From: CAMTVQ01 sp947085255
GTDB taxonomy: Bacteria; Bacteroidota; Bacteroidia; Sphingobacteriales; Sphingobacteriaceae
Direction: 5' to 3'
Assembly (NCBI GenBank): GCA_947085255.1
Contig: CAMTVQ010000001.1
Span: 434,001 to 498,000, forward strand
DNA: 64,000 bases
The notes beneath the pieces are model-generated. The model was given only the letters and a program-made list of their open reading frames with translations, had not been told where the DNA came from and ran no database searches. How positions within the stretch are numbered: the first letter of the stretch is position 1; each line of letters opens with the position of its first letter. Of this stretch, positions 41,546-51,604 are shown piece after piece. The position numbers and the translations under genes are program-made.

Positions 41546-43465
41546 CTAAAGACTATCTTCTATCAATTTGGTAAACTCTGCCAATGTAAATATTCCTACA
41601 TCACCCTCACCGTGCTTACGAACGGCCACTTTACCTTCTTCTTGCTCTTTTTCACCAACAATAAGCATAAACGGAATTTTCTTCATTTCCGCATCGCGTA
41701 TTTTACGACCAATCTTTTCGTCTCGGTTGTCAATGAGCCCGCGAATATCGGAATTTTTCAGCACATCCAAAACTTTATTCGCATAATCAGCATACTTTTC
41801 GCTAATTGGTAAAATAATAAATTGATCTGGCGATAACCATAATGGGAAATTACCGGCGCAATGTTCTATCAATACAGCTATAAAACGCTCCATAGAACCA
41901 AATGGCGCACGATGTATCATTACGGGGCGATGTTTTTGGTTATCACTGCCAGTATATTCTAACTCGAAACGTTCGGGTAAATTGTAATCTACTTGAATCG
42001 TTCCTAATTGCCATTTACGACCTAAGGCATCTTTAACCATAAAATCCAATTTAGGACCATAAAAAGCAGCTTCGCCTAACTCGACAACCGTTTTTAGTCC
42101 TTTTGCATTGGCGGCATCAATAATAGATTGTTCTGCTTTAGCCCAATTTTCATCCGAACCGATGTATTTGGTTTTATTTTCAGGATCACGCAAAGAAATT
42201 TGAGCTGTATAGTCTTCAAACCCCAGTTTATTAAATACCAGAAGCACTAAATCTATTACTTTTTCAAACTCATCCCTTACCTGATCTGGGCGGCAAAATA
42301 AATGCGCATCATCTTGTGTAAAGCCACGCACACGCGTTAGTCCGTGTAATTCTCCACTTTGCTCGTAACGATATACAGTACCAAATTCGGCAAAGCGAAC
42401 AGGCAAATCTTTATACGAACGAGGTTTTACCTTATAGATTTCGCAATGATGCGGGCAGTTCATCGGTTTTAAGAAGAACTCCTCTCCTTCTGCTGGTGTT
42501 TTGATTGGTTGAAAGCTATCCGCCCCATACTTATCATAGTGACCAGAAGTAACGTACAAGTCCTTATGCCCAATATGTGGCGTAATAACAGGTTCGTACC
42601 CAGCTTTTATTTGTGCTTTTTGTAAGAAATTTTGTAATCGTTCGCGTAATGCTGCGCCTTTTGGCAACCATAGAGGCAAACCCATTCCTACTTTTTCAGA
42701 GAAAGCGAACAACTCTAATTCTTTACCCAATTTACGATGATCACGTTTTTTGGCTTCTTCCAAAAGGGTAAGATAATCGGTTAACTCGGTTTGTTTAGGA
42801 AAAGTTATGCCATAAATACGGGTCAATTGCTTCGATTTTTCGTCGCCACGCCAGTAGGCTCCAGCAACGTTCATCAGCTTTACCGCTTTTACAAAACCAG
42901 TATTAGGAATGTGCGGACCACGACATAAATCGGTAAAATTACCTTGCGTATAGAACGTGATTTTACCATCCTCCAAATCCTTAATTAAATCCAATTTATA
43001 AGGATCTCCTTTGTCGGTAAAATATTTAGTAGCATCGCTTTTGCTTACTTCGCTGCGTAAAAATTCGGATTTAGCTTTGGCTAACTCTAAAATTTTATCC
43101 TCTATTTTTTTAAATTCATCTGATGAAAATTCTTTATCACCAAAATCTACGTCGTAATAAAATCCATTTTCGATAGCCGGACCGATACCAAATTTAGTAC
43201 CTGGATACAATGCTTCTAAGGCCTCTGCCATTATATGTGCAGAAGAATGCCAAAAAGTAGCTTTACCTTGTGTGTCGTTCCACGTTAATAGTTTTAAACT
43301 GGCGTCGTTATTAATGGCACGTGATGCATCCCACACTTCTCCATTTACTTCGGCTGCTAACACATTACGAGCCAAACCTTCGCTAATACTTAGCGCTACT
43401 TGATGCGCTGTTGTTCCTTTTTCGTACTCCCGCACCGAACCATCGGGCAATGTAATTTTTATCAT
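41546..43465 (-). CDS. thrS: Threonyl-tRNA synthetase
   Basis: The product has 639 residues, full length. The N-terminal TGS domain starts MIKITLPDGSVREYEKGTTA. The editing domain has the zinc-type SSAHIMAEAL His motif, and the catalytic core includes FFLKPMNCPHHCEIYK, PVRFAEFGTVYRYEQSGELH and GLTRVRGFTQDDAHLFCRPD. The anticodon-binding domain ends the protein. It charges tRNA-Thr with threonine and clears mischarged Ser. It lies 81 bp upstream of infC in the standard thrS-infC-rpmI-rplT cluster and 42 bp downstream of the TPR lipoprotein gene. Confidence 0.97.
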   Translation of the reverse strand: MIKITLPDGSVREYEKGTTAHQVALSISEGLARNVLAAEVNGEVWDASRAINNDASLKLLTWNDTQGKATFWHSSAHIMAEALEALYPGTKFGIGPAIENGFYYDVDFGDKEFSSDEFKKIEDKILELAKAKSEFLRSEVSKSDATKYFTDKGDPYKLDLIKDLEDGKITFYTQGNFTDLCRGPHIPNTGFVKAVKLMNVAGAYWRGDEKSKQLTRIYGITFPKQTELTDYLTLLEEAKKRDHRKLGKELELFAFSEKVGMGLPLWLPKGAALRERLQNFLQKAQIKAGYEPVITPHIGHKDLYVTSGHYDKYGADSFQPIKTPAEGEEFFLKPMNCPHHCEIYKVKPRSYKDLPVRFAEFGTVYRYEQSGELHGLTRVRGFTQDDAHLFCRPDQVRDEFEKVIDLVLLVFNKLGFEDYTAQISLRDPENKTKYIGSDENWAKAEQSIIDAANAKGLKTVVELGEAAFYGPKLDFMVKDALGRKWQLGTIQVDYNLPERFELEYTGSDNQKHRPVMIHRAPFGSMERFIAVLIEHCAGNFPLWLSPDQFIILPISEKYADYANKVLDVLKNSDIRGLIDNRDEKIGRKIRDAEMKKIPFMLIVGEKEQEEGKVAVRKHGEGDVGIFTLAEFTKLIEDSL

Positions 43466-43507
43466 TTTTATTTAGTTGTACTCACCGTTTACAAACACGG
43501 CAAATCA

Positions 43508-44536
43508 TTAATTTTTTACTCGCTGTAAGCCTTGTATTGCCAAGGTATAATTGGCATTTAGTTTTAGTACATTTTCGTAATCGATAATGGCCTTTTGTTT
43601 ATCGCCCAATTGCTCCATACATAAGCCACGCATGTAATAGCCACGAGGTTCGCTGCTATTTGCCAATACACCTTTATCAAAATAGTAATATGCCGAATCG
43701 TAATTGCTTTTGTTGAATTGCAAATAACCTAAATTGTACCAAGCATTAAAGTAGGTAGAATCGAACTTTAAAATAGCTTTATAATCGGAAATGGCTTTAT
43801 TCAATGTGTTGTTTTCTTGGTAATACATGGCACGGGCATACCACGCTTCTGCCTTTTTTTCTTGCACACTAATAGCACTGCTAAAATATTGAGGTGCTAA
43901 TTTATTGTTCTCTTTAGCATACAACAATCCTAATTGCATATAGGCATCATAATAATCTGGATTTTGCTCGATAGCTGTTTGAAAACTGGATATAGCCTTA
44001 TCCTTCTTTGACAGTTCTTTGTAGTTCATTCCTTTTAGGAAATAACCACGTGCGTTGTATTTATCTTTTCTGAGTGCGTTATTAATAGCTTTAAACGACA
44101 ATTCATGCTTGCGGGCTATCATTAAAAACTCTCCTAACTGCAGATTGAGAGCCACATGATCTGGATTCTTTTTTAAGCCATCTTCTAATGCTGTACGTGC
44201 GTTGGCAGGTTCTTGTTTTTCGATGTAATAGTTTGATAACGTAATATAAAACAATGGATTGAGCGAATCGATACTAAAAGCTATACCTAAATCTTCATAG
44301 GCTTTATCAATGGCCTGGTTTTTTAGATAATATGTTGCTCTATCATTATAAAATGAGGCGTTTTCTGGAGAATTAAGTATCTTTCTTGTTAATTCTCTCA
44401 ACTCTTGTGGACGGGTATCCTCCTCTATTTTAGCAATAGTATCAGTACTATTGGCATCTTTCTTAGTAGCGTTATTTCCACAAGATATTACCAAACAAGA
44501 AATTACACTAAAAAATACAACTTTAAATAGGTTCAT
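43508..44536 (-). CDS. TPR-repeat lipoprotein
   Basis: The product has 342 residues. The signal peptide MNLFKVVFFSVISCLVIS ends in a lipobox with Cys at residue 19 (SCGNN). About seven tetratricopeptide repeats follow, for example AFSIDSLNPLFYITLSNYYI, DKAISSFQTAIEQNPDYYDA, KAISDYKAILKFDSTYFNAW and KAIIDYENVLKLNANYTLAI. TPR lipoproteins usually scaffold protein complexes at the membrane; the partner here is unknown. It is upstream of thrS on the same strand and may be co-transcribed with it. Confidence 0.88.
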   Translation of the reverse strand: MNLFKVVFFSVISCLVISCGNNATKKDANSTDTIAKIEEDTRPQELRELTRKILNSPENASFYNDRATYYLKNQAIDKAYEDLGIAFSIDSLNPLFYITLSNYYIEKQEPANARTALEDGLKKNPDHVALNLQLGEFLMIARKHELSFKAINNALRKDKYNARGYFLKGMNYKELSKKDKAISSFQTAIEQNPDYYDAYMQLGLLYAKENNKLAPQYFSSAISVQEKKAEAWYARAMYYQENNTLNKAISDYKAILKFDSTYFNAWYNLGYLQFNKSNYDSAYYYFDKGVLANSSEPRGYYMRGLCMEQLGDKQKAIIDYENVLKLNANYTLAIQGLQRVKN

Positions 44537-44571
44537 AATATATAGGCAAATATAGTATTTGAAGGGGGATT

Positions 44572-45291
44572 TTACCAGCCCATTGTCAATACATCGGCTA
44601 CGTGTAGCGTTTGTAGTGGCAAGTTTTGTTTATCGATATAGCCTTGCAAATGCATGAGGCACGAAACATCTGTAGAAATAATATATTGTGCATTTACTGC
44701 CAAGGCATTATCTACTTTTTGTTGTGCCATTGCTACCGAAATAGGTTCGAATTTTACGGCAAAGGTGCCGCCAAAACCACAACAGGTTTCGCAATCAGCC
44801 ATTTCAACCAATTCTAATCCTGCTACGTTTTTTAGTAATTGACGCGGTTCTTGCTTAATACCACATTCTCTAAGCGCGCCACAGGCATCGTGATAAACGG
44901 CTCTGCCATTGAGTGTAGCGCCAAAATCATCCTTCTTAATTACATTAACTAAAAAATCAGATAGTTCGATAATTTTACCTTGTACCTCTTTGCACTTATT
45001 ATGTGCTACTGCATTGGTAAATAATTCGCCATAATAGCTCTTTACCATACCAGTACAGGAGCCTGATGGACTAACTATGTAGCGCTGCCCCGAAAAATCG
45101 TCCAAAAACTTTTGAGCTACTTCTTTGGCTTCATCCCAAAAGCCCGCATTAAATGCAGGTTGCCCGCAACAGGTTTGCTCGGCATTGTACATTACCTTAC
45201 AGCCTGCTTTTTCGAGTAATTTTATGGTATTGAATGCTGTTTGAGGAAACAACTGATCAATAAAACATGGGACAAATAATTCTACCTGCAC
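44572..45291 (-). CDS. (Fe-S)-binding protein, LutA/YkgE-like cysteine-rich domain protein
   Basis: The product has 239 residues. It has two CCG domains: a first CxxC-type start near VELFVPCFIDQLFPQ with AEQTCCGQPAFNAGF, and a second HDACGALRECGI with DCETCCGFGGTFAVKF. This duplicated CX31-38CCGxxP pattern ligates Fe-S clusters or binds a non-haem cofactor in lactate utilisation LutA and in heterodisulfide reductase-like proteins. LutB and LutC are not present in the window, so lactate oxidation is only a candidate role. It lies 10 bp downstream of the MFS transporter gene, so the two are likely co-transcribed. Confidence 0.87.
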   Translation of the reverse strand: MQVELFVPCFIDQLFPQTAFNTIKLLEKAGCKVMYNAEQTCCGQPAFNAGFWDEAKEVAQKFLDDFSGQRYIVSPSGSCTGMVKSYYGELFTNAVAHNKCKEVQGKIIELSDFLVNVIKKDDFGATLNGRAVYHDACGALRECGIKQEPRQLLKNVAGLELVEMADCETCCGFGGTFAVKFEPISVAMAQQKVDNALAVNAQYIISTDVSCLMHLQGYIDKQNLPLQTLHVADVLTMGW

Positions 45292-45301
45292 TAAAAATTT
45301 A

Positions 45302-46600
45302 TTAATTGTTAACTATTAGGTTTACCGTATTTACTTTTCGTAATCGCAGTAAAAATACTAATCCTATACCCAAAATGGCTGTAAAAAATAAGGTAGAGAA
45401 ACGCATACTCCCTGTAAGCACTTCCAAATATCCATACATAAACGTTCCTAAAACAATGGAGGTTTTTTCTACTACATCGTAAAAACTAAAGAAGGATGCG
45501 GTATCTGTAGTATTTTGGGGTAATAATTTGGAATACGTAGAACGTGAAAGCGATTGTATACCACCCATTACCAAACCTACTACGCCTGCTAAAATCATAA
45601 ATTGAGCAGCTGTTTGCACAAAATATGCCGATGTGCCTATACCAATCCATACTATAACGGCTACACACAATGCTTTAAGATTACCGATGCGCGCTGAAAG
45701 TCCTGAGAAAAAATACGCTCCGCCAATAGCTACAATTTGAATAATTAGAATGGTAAGTATTAGCTGGGTATCTTCCATTTTAAGTTCTTTGGTGCCAAAT
45801 AGTGTAGCTACGTACATAACTGTTTGCACACTCATATTGTAAAAAAAGAAGGCGAGCAAAAACCGTTTTAAGCTTACATGATTCGCCAGTTGTTTCCATA
45901 CCCTGCTTAGTTCTTTGTAGCCCTTAAAAAGAATATCACGTGTAATAGGCTTTTTATGTGCTGGCTTTGGCATCCCATTGAAGGTGATTTGTGCAAAACC
46001 TGCCCACCATAAACCCGTCATTACAAAAGTAAGTCGTGATGCCTCTCCGGCAGTTAATCCCACTTTGTCGTGTAACGTAATTAACCCCAAAGAAAATACC
46101 AGCATAATGGTACTACCTATATAACCCATAGAAAAACCTTTTGCCGAAACTGCATCTTGTTCTTTAATAGTAGCGATTTCGGGTAGGTACGCATTATTAA
46201 ACACTATACTACCAGCATATCCCAATAGGGCGGTTACGCTCAGTATAAGTCCTAATGTAACTGTATTGGCATCGAACCAATACAACCCAATGCAAGAAAG
46301 AGAGCCGAGATAGCAAAAGAATTTCATAAAGCTCATTTTGCGTCCGCTATAATCGGCAATACCCGACAGTAAAGGCGATACTATAGAAATAAGTAAGAAG
46401 GCAAAAGATATAGCATACGAGTACAGCGCAGTATTAACAAACTCGACACCAAAAAAAATAACTTTATCGGAGCCTGCACTGCTGGTTACGGCATTGTAAT
46501 ATACAGGGAACACGGCCGATGATATAACCAAAGAATATACCGAATTGGACCAATCGTACATTGCCCAAGCATTAATTACTTTTTTTGAGGAACTTGCCAT
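45302..46600 (-). CDS. MFS transporter of the UMF1/Atg22-like family
   Basis: The product has 432 residues and about 12 membrane helices. It starts KKVINAWAMYDWSNSVYSLV, the WAxYDWxNS signature of UMF1-type permeases, and has GIADYSGRKMSFMKFF in the loop between helices 2 and 3 and a later GIQSLSRSTYSKLLP. The substrate is not known for most members; Atg22 exports amino acids from yeast vacuoles. The gene is followed after 10 bp by the Fe-S protein gene. It is divergent from the glycosyltransferase pair. Confidence 0.88.
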   Translation of the reverse strand: MASSSKKVINAWAMYDWSNSVYSLVISSAVFPVYYNAVTSSAGSDKVIFFGVEFVNTALYSYAISFAFLLISIVSPLLSGIADYSGRKMSFMKFFCYLGSLSCIGLYWFDANTVTLGLILSVTALLGYAGSIVFNNAYLPEIATIKEQDAVSAKGFSMGYIGSTIMLVFSLGLITLHDKVGLTAGEASRLTFVMTGLWWAGFAQITFNGMPKPAHKKPITRDILFKGYKELSRVWKQLANHVSLKRFLLAFFFYNMSVQTVMYVATLFGTKELKMEDTQLILTILIIQIVAIGGAYFFSGLSARIGNLKALCVAVIVWIGIGTSAYFVQTAAQFMILAGVVGLVMGGIQSLSRSTYSKLLPQNTTDTASFFSFYDVVEKTSIVLGTFMYGYLEVLTGSMRFSTLFFTAILGIGLVFLLRLRKVNTVNLIVNN

Positions 46601-46703
46601 GCTGCCAAAATAGCTATATTTTGTAGGATGTAGAAAAAAATAACTCTATCAGAAAAATTAACATTGATTGATTAGTTTCGCAGCGTAGAAAAGTGTTCTC
46701 TTG

Positions 46704-47912
46704 ATGAAGGTGTACCTAATTTCGTATTGGCAGCTTACTAGTAGCCAAACTGCTTCCAATCGCTTACAAGCGTTTGTTGATGCATTGGAAGTTGCAGGCT
46801 ACACACCTATGGTTTTTTGTTATGCTAATTCTGGAAAAAAAAGTGAACCGTCGGTACGTAATCGTGTTAGAGATTTTATTACAACACGGCTAAATAATTT
46901 TATTATAAATGCGTTTTACTCTTTTTTTGTAACACTACTAAAACCAAGAGAGCGTTTTGCCTTAGCTGATTTTACTAATGGTGAACTTAGTTTAGCTGAT
47001 TGTCTGTTATCAACAGAAGATTGCGTAATTACCAGTGGGCCACCTCATGCTATTTTTACCATTGGAAGTATACTTAAAACCAAGTTTGGTTGCAAGTGGA
47101 TAATGGATTACCGAGATCCATGGACCTATGGTTATTCTTTACCGCCTTTTGATACTATTCTTTTTGGGCTAAAAAAACGATTGATACGTAAGCAAGAAAT
47201 TGCATATTTAAAGCAAGCCGATAAAATTATCACGGTATCCGAAAGTTTAAAAGGTTATTACCCTAAAACCTTTGCCAATAAAATTGCAGTTGTAGAAAAT
47301 GGGGCTAACCTTAACCATATAGATGTAGCAAGTATAGTAGAAAAGCCTGAAGTTTTCAGTATTGTGTATAGCGGATCTGTATATAATGTGCAACTACAAG
47401 ACACCTCTTTTTTCACTGCCTTAACGCAATTTATAGCACAAGAAAAACTAAATCCTAATGCGTTTAGACTAATCTTTTTAGGATCAAATAGTAATCCATA
47501 TCTACAGAAATTTATTGACAAATGTGGGCTTACCGCATATACAACTATTACTCCTCGTTTGCCTTTGCAACAGGTTTTAGAGTATTTATATGCTGCTAAT
47601 ATATTTCTGCATTTGCGTTATGGCACAATTGGTGGAATTATTACTTCGAAAGTATATGATTATTTAGCGCTACAAAAGAAAGTACTATTACCTCAAACCG
47701 ATAATGGCGATATAGCGAATATATTGGAATACCACGGCGCTGGAATTATTTGTAAAAATGAAGAACAAATTATCTCAGAACTTAAAAACGCATATCACAA
47801 TCACTTAACCAAACAATCATTTACTTGCAAACGTACACCTAACGAAATTCATGAATTAAGCAGAGATTTTAAAACTAAAAAACTAATAGAACTTATTCAA
47901 GACTTCAAATAA
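46704..47912 (+). CDS. Family 4-like glycosyltransferase
   Basis: The product has 402 residues from the ATG at 46704 (MKVYLISYWQLTSSQ); a TTG just before it is less likely. It has the two-Rossmann GT-B outline: an N-terminal acceptor half with WIMDYRDPWTYGY, the hinge DKIITVSESLKGYYP and VVENGANLNHID, and a C-terminal half ending HLRYGTIGGIITSKVYDYLA. GT4 enzymes add sugars to surface polysaccharides or glycolipids. It is followed after 4 bp by a GT2 gene, so the two form a small glycosylation operon. Confidence 0.85.
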   Translation: MKVYLISYWQLTSSQTASNRLQAFVDALEVAGYTPMVFCYANSGKKSEPSVRNRVRDFITTRLNNFIINAFYSFFVTLLKPRERFALADFTNGELSLADCLLSTEDCVITSGPPHAIFTIGSILKTKFGCKWIMDYRDPWTYGYSLPPFDTILFGLKKRLIRKQEIAYLKQADKIITVSESLKGYYPKTFANKIAVVENGANLNHIDVASIVEKPEVFSIVYSGSVYNVQLQDTSFFTALTQFIAQEKLNPNAFRLIFLGSNSNPYLQKFIDKCGLTAYTTITPRLPLQQVLEYLYAANIFLHLRYGTIGGIITSKVYDYLALQKKVLLPQTDNGDIANILEYHGAGIICKNEEQIISELKNAYHNHLTKQSFTCKRTPNEIHELSRDFKTKKLIELIQDFK

Positions 47913-47916
47913 TTTT

Positions 47917-48807
47917 ATGTTATCCATTCTTATTCCAATTTATAATACAACTATTACTGAGTTAGTGAGTCGCTTGGTAGATGAGGCAACCTTTTTTAAA
48001 TTACCAATAGAAATTCGTTGTTACGATGATGGCTCTAATGCTGAGACAAAACAAAAGAACAAGGTAATTACTCAATATACCAATGTGATTTATTTAGAAT
48101 TACCTGAAAATATTGGGCGCGCAAAACTTAGAAACAAGTTGGCAGAAGATGCTTTATTTGATACATTACTATTTTTAGATAGTGATGTGCTACCAACACA
48201 AAATTCATTTTTAATGCATTATTTACCCTTCGTTTACCAACACAAAGTAGTGTATGGAGGAATTTGCTATACAACAACACCTCCTGCTAAAAACAAGCAC
48301 TTACGTTGGTATTATGGCAATAATAGGGAGAGCAAATCTGCTATAGAACGTGCTAAAAATCCTCATTTAACTTTTGGATCGGCCAATTTTTTAATTCATA
48401 AGAATCAATTATTGCAGATTAGGTTTGACGAAACACTTACTGGTTATGGTCATGAGGATACTCTTTTTGCTATGCAGTTGCAAAAGCAGCACATCAAGAT
48501 AGCACATATTAACAACCCCGTTATTCATTTAGGTATAGATGAAACCAAGGACTACCTACATAAAACGAATGAGAGCATTGCAAACTTGCATCAGTTAATG
48601 CAGCAGCCTGATAAAAAAGATTTTATGTATGACATAAAATTAATAAAGTACTATAATTTGGTAAAGAGATTGAAATTAAGCGGGGTGATTTTAGGTGGAT
48701 ACTTTATACTCAAACCATTAATTATTATACAGTTACAAACAAAATATGCAAGCTTGTTTTTATTCGATTGCTATAAATTAGGTACGCTACTCGTTGCTCG
48801 TAGATAA
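47917..48807 (+). CDS. Family 2 glycosyltransferase
   Basis: The product has 296 residues. A GT-A domain starts MLSILIPIYNTTITEL, with YDDGSNAETKQ and the DxD-like TLLFLDSDVLPTQ. FGSANFLIHKNQL and GYGHEDTLFAMQL, the ED motif with the catalytic base, complete the family pattern. The C-terminal hydrophobic tail may lie on the membrane. It works with the preceding GT4 gene. It is convergent with recQ with 10 bp between the two stops. Confidence 0.88.
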   Translation: MLSILIPIYNTTITELVSRLVDEATFFKLPIEIRCYDDGSNAETKQKNKVITQYTNVIYLELPENIGRAKLRNKLAEDALFDTLLFLDSDVLPTQNSFLMHYLPFVYQHKVVYGGICYTTTPPAKNKHLRWYYGNNRESKSAIERAKNPHLTFGSANFLIHKNQLLQIRFDETLTGYGHEDTLFAMQLQKQHIKIAHINNPVIHLGIDETKDYLHKTNESIANLHQLMQQPDKKDFMYDIKLIKYYNLVKRLKLSGVILGGYFILKPLIIIQLQTKYASLFLFDCYKLGTLLVARR

Positions 48808-48817
48808 GAAGTAGCAA

Positions 48818-50716
48818 CTAAGGTAATCGTATCAATTCATCCCGTAACACTATTACTCCTTCATCCAGCAATAGCTGGATACCCTTTATTTTCTTTTTTT
48901 CGGGCAGCCATGTTATTTCTGACAACAATACGACCATAGTTTTTGGTTGTACAAGCAAAGTTGGTAGTTTTTGCTGTAAACTTTCAAGTTCTTTGGACGT
49001 AATTTCTGCCGTATTTAGCGCCAAACATACATCACAAATACCGCATTGTTGTAGGTCTTTTTCGTTAAAATAACTTAACAATACCTTACTTCTGCATTGA
49101 TTAAGTGATGTTGCATACTGAACTACCGCCTGCATTTTTTCGGTATGGGTTTGTTTACGATCAGCCAAATAATTCGTATCAATTTTTAGTGTATTTGAAT
49201 TAGCTCGCGCTTGTAAAAAAGTTAATTGAGGGGTATTTTTTTGTGGCAAATAACTAACAATTCCGTGTACATCTAATTGCTCAAGCTGCTGTTTTATAAT
49301 ATCTACCGTTACCGAATTACGCTTGGCCAAATCGTTTTCATTGATTTTTACATAATTATCAAATACTCCTGTGTAAGAACGCAACATCAATTTCAGCAGC
49401 GGTTCAAAACCGGGATGTTTATCTTGAAACTGTGCTAAATATTGCGCCGAAACCGTTACTTGCAATCGTGCCGACAAATAAACCTCATCGGATACAGCAA
49501 CATAACCATCATGTTCTAAAAACTTAAATACACTAAGTACCACCACTGCCGAAAGCTGGCTCTTTGCACAAAAAGCTACAATATCAAAGTCGAAACTTTG
49601 CCCTTCGGCTGCACCAACTGCTAATTGGTAGTAGTTAGCCAACGCTTGATAGACCTGTTTAATTTCATCTATGGAAGGAAAAGCCATTTTTAAACGCTCT
49701 TCTGCTATCAATTTATCGGCAGGAGTATACAGCAATACAGCATAAGCTTTTTGCTCATCACGTCCTGCCCTACCCGCTTCTTGGTAGTATGCTTCTAAAC
49801 TCTCTGGCAAATCTAAATGCACTACAAAACGAACATCGGGCTTATCAATGCCCATTCCGAAGGCGTTGGTAGCTACTACAATGCGCGTTTTATTAGCAAT
49901 CCAGTCTTCTTGTTTTTTCGCTCGTTGTTGCATAGGCACCCCCGCATGGTAAAAATCAGCTGATTGGTGCTGCTGCTGCAACCACTTGGCTACTTCTTGA
50001 GTTTGTCGTCTATTGCGCACATATACAATGCCTGTTCCTTTTACTTTAGTAGCAATGTCTAGTAATTTTTGCAACTTATTCTCGTGGTGCAATACTATAT
50101 AAGCCAAATTTTTACGTTCAAAGCTTTTCGTAAAAATATGCTCCTGCTTAAATAGTAACCGTTCTTGAATGTCTTTTTGCACCCGCTGAGTGGCGGTAGC
50201 TGTAAGCGCTAATATAGGCACGTGAGGCAATAACTCTCGCAATTGAGCAATCTGCAAGTACGCCGGACGGAAATCATACCCCCATTGCGAAATGCAATGC
50301 GCCTCATCTACGGCAATCAAATTCACGTTCATTTGCTTGATACGCTCTTGTACTAAGTCGGACAAAAGACGTTCGGGAGATAGATATAGGAATTTATAAT
50401 CTCCGTAAATAGCATTATCTAAGGCAATATCAATCTCTCGTTTGCCCATTCCAGATGTGATGCTGAGTGCTTTTATACCTTTTTTATGTAGGTTTTCTAC
50501 CTGATCTTTCATTAAAGCAATAAGCGGTGATATTACAATTCCTATCCCCTCTTGAGCTAATATTGGTACTTGAAAACAAATGGATTTTCCGCCACCAGTT
50601 GGCAGTAATGCTAAGGTATCTTTACCCAATAATGCAGCTTGAATAATTTCTTCCTGTAAAGGCCGAAATTGCTGAAATCCCCAATATTGATTTAATATAG
50701 CATGAATAGTAGGCAT
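48818..50716 (-). CDS. recQ: ATP-dependent DNA helicase RecQ
   Basis: The product has 632 residues. Helicase motifs are LLPTGGGKSICFQVP (I), ISPLIALMKDQVENL (Ia), VDEAHCISQWGYDFRP (II, DEAH), ALTATAT (III), ATNAFGMGIDKPDVRFVVH and YYQEAGRAGRD (VI). The zinc-binding RQC region has C-x-CGICDVC spacing near residue 545. No C-terminal HRDC domain is apparent, which is common in Bacteroidota. It unwinds 3'-5' for recombination and repair. It is 10 bp downstream of nadC on the same strand. Confidence 0.95.
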   Translation of the reverse strand: MPTIHAILNQYWGFQQFRPLQEEIIQAALLGKDTLALLPTGGGKSICFQVPILAQEGIGIVISPLIALMKDQVENLHKKGIKALSITSGMGKREIDIALDNAIYGDYKFLYLSPERLLSDLVQERIKQMNVNLIAVDEAHCISQWGYDFRPAYLQIAQLRELLPHVPILALTATATQRVQKDIQERLLFKQEHIFTKSFERKNLAYIVLHHENKLQKLLDIATKVKGTGIVYVRNRRQTQEVAKWLQQQHQSADFYHAGVPMQQRAKKQEDWIANKTRIVVATNAFGMGIDKPDVRFVVHLDLPESLEAYYQEAGRAGRDEQKAYAVLLYTPADKLIAEERLKMAFPSIDEIKQVYQALANYYQLAVGAAEGQSFDFDIVAFCAKSQLSAVVVLSVFKFLEHDGYVAVSDEVYLSARLQVTVSAQYLAQFQDKHPGFEPLLKLMLRSYTGVFDNYVKINENDLAKRNSVTVDIIKQQLEQLDVHGIVSYLPQKNTPQLTFLQARANSNTLKIDTNYLADRKQTHTEKMQAVVQYATSLNQCRSKVLLSYFNEKDLQQCGICDVCLALNTAEITSKELESLQQKLPTLLVQPKTMVVLLSEITWLPEKKKIKGIQLLLDEGVIVLRDELIRLP

Positions 50717-50725
50717 TAATTTGGG

Positions 50726-51553
50726 TTAGAATGCCTTTAAACTCATGTCTAAGCTGTGGTAAGAGTGCGTAAGCGCGCCCATCGATATATAATCTATACC
50801 TAATCCTCGATAATTTGGTAACGTTTCGGGGGTAATACCGCCAGATACTTCCGTTTCTATTTTCTTATCAATAAGTTTTAAGGCTTTTTTAAGTGTCTCT
50901 AAATCGAAATTATCTAACATTATCCTATCCGCTCCACCTATATGCAACACTTCCGCTACTTCTGTTAGGTTACGTGTTTCAATTTCTACTCTTAAACTTT
51001 TGCCTGTTTTTTGTAAATATGCTTTTGTTGCTGCTAAAGCAGCTGCAATGCCACCAGCATAATCCACATGATTATCCTTAATTAAAATCATATCAAACAA
51101 ACCAAAGCGATGATTGGTACCACCGCCAATGCGCACTGCTTCTTTCTCGAAATATCTAAATCCTGGAGTTGTTTTTCTAGTATCGAGTAATAGGGTATTG
51201 GTATCGTTTAGTATATGTACCATTTTATTGGTAAGCGTAGCAATGCCACTCATACGCTGCATAATATTAAGCACCAAGCGTTCTGCCTTAAGAATGGAGT
51301 GTACGCTGCCAGTTACCTCCAACACAATATCTCCTGTTTTTACAACAGTTCCATCATTTAAAAAACTATCTACATGAAGAGTAGCATCTGCCTGCTGGAA
51401 TACTTCTAAAGCAACAGCAACCCCTGCTAATATGCCATTTTCTTTAATAATCAGTTTTGCCCTACCCTGTGTATTACCAGGAATACACGCAAGCGAGGTA
51501 TGATCTCCGTCGCCTACATCTTCAATAAAAGCATTTGCAATAAATCGGTGCAT
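50726..51553 (-). CDS. nadC: Nicotinate-nucleotide diphosphorylase (carboxylating)
   Basis: The product has 275 residues. It begins MHRFIANAFIEDVGDGDHTS, with the EDxGDGDHTS signature, and continues with AERLVLNIMQRMSGIAT, DTRKTTPGFRYFEKEAVRIG and GGTNHRFGLFDMILIKDNH, all diagnostic of quinolinate phosphoribosyltransferase. VSGGITPETL and YISMGALTHS near the end bind PRPP phosphates. It converts quinolinate plus PRPP to nicotinate mononucleotide in NAD synthesis. recQ follows on the same strand. Confidence 0.96.
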   Translation of the reverse strand: MHRFIANAFIEDVGDGDHTSLACIPGNTQGRAKLIIKENGILAGVAVALEVFQQADATLHVDSFLNDGTVVKTGDIVLEVTGSVHSILKAERLVLNIMQRMSGIATLTNKMVHILNDTNTLLLDTRKTTPGFRYFEKEAVRIGGGTNHRFGLFDMILIKDNHVDYAGGIAAALAATKAYLQKTGKSLRVEIETRNLTEVAEVLHIGGADRIMLDNFDLETLKKALKLIDKKIETEVSGGITPETLPNYRGLGIDYISMGALTHSYHSLDMSLKAF

Positions 51554-51604
51554 AGTGATACTATATAACTTACAAGTGTAAAACTTAAAGTTAATACTAT
51601 ATAA

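Noticed and set aside
41402..41812. Plus-strand ORF opposite thrS and infC
   Set aside because: It lies antisense to thrS and infC, which have clear family motifs; its hydrophobic composition comes from the complementary strand.
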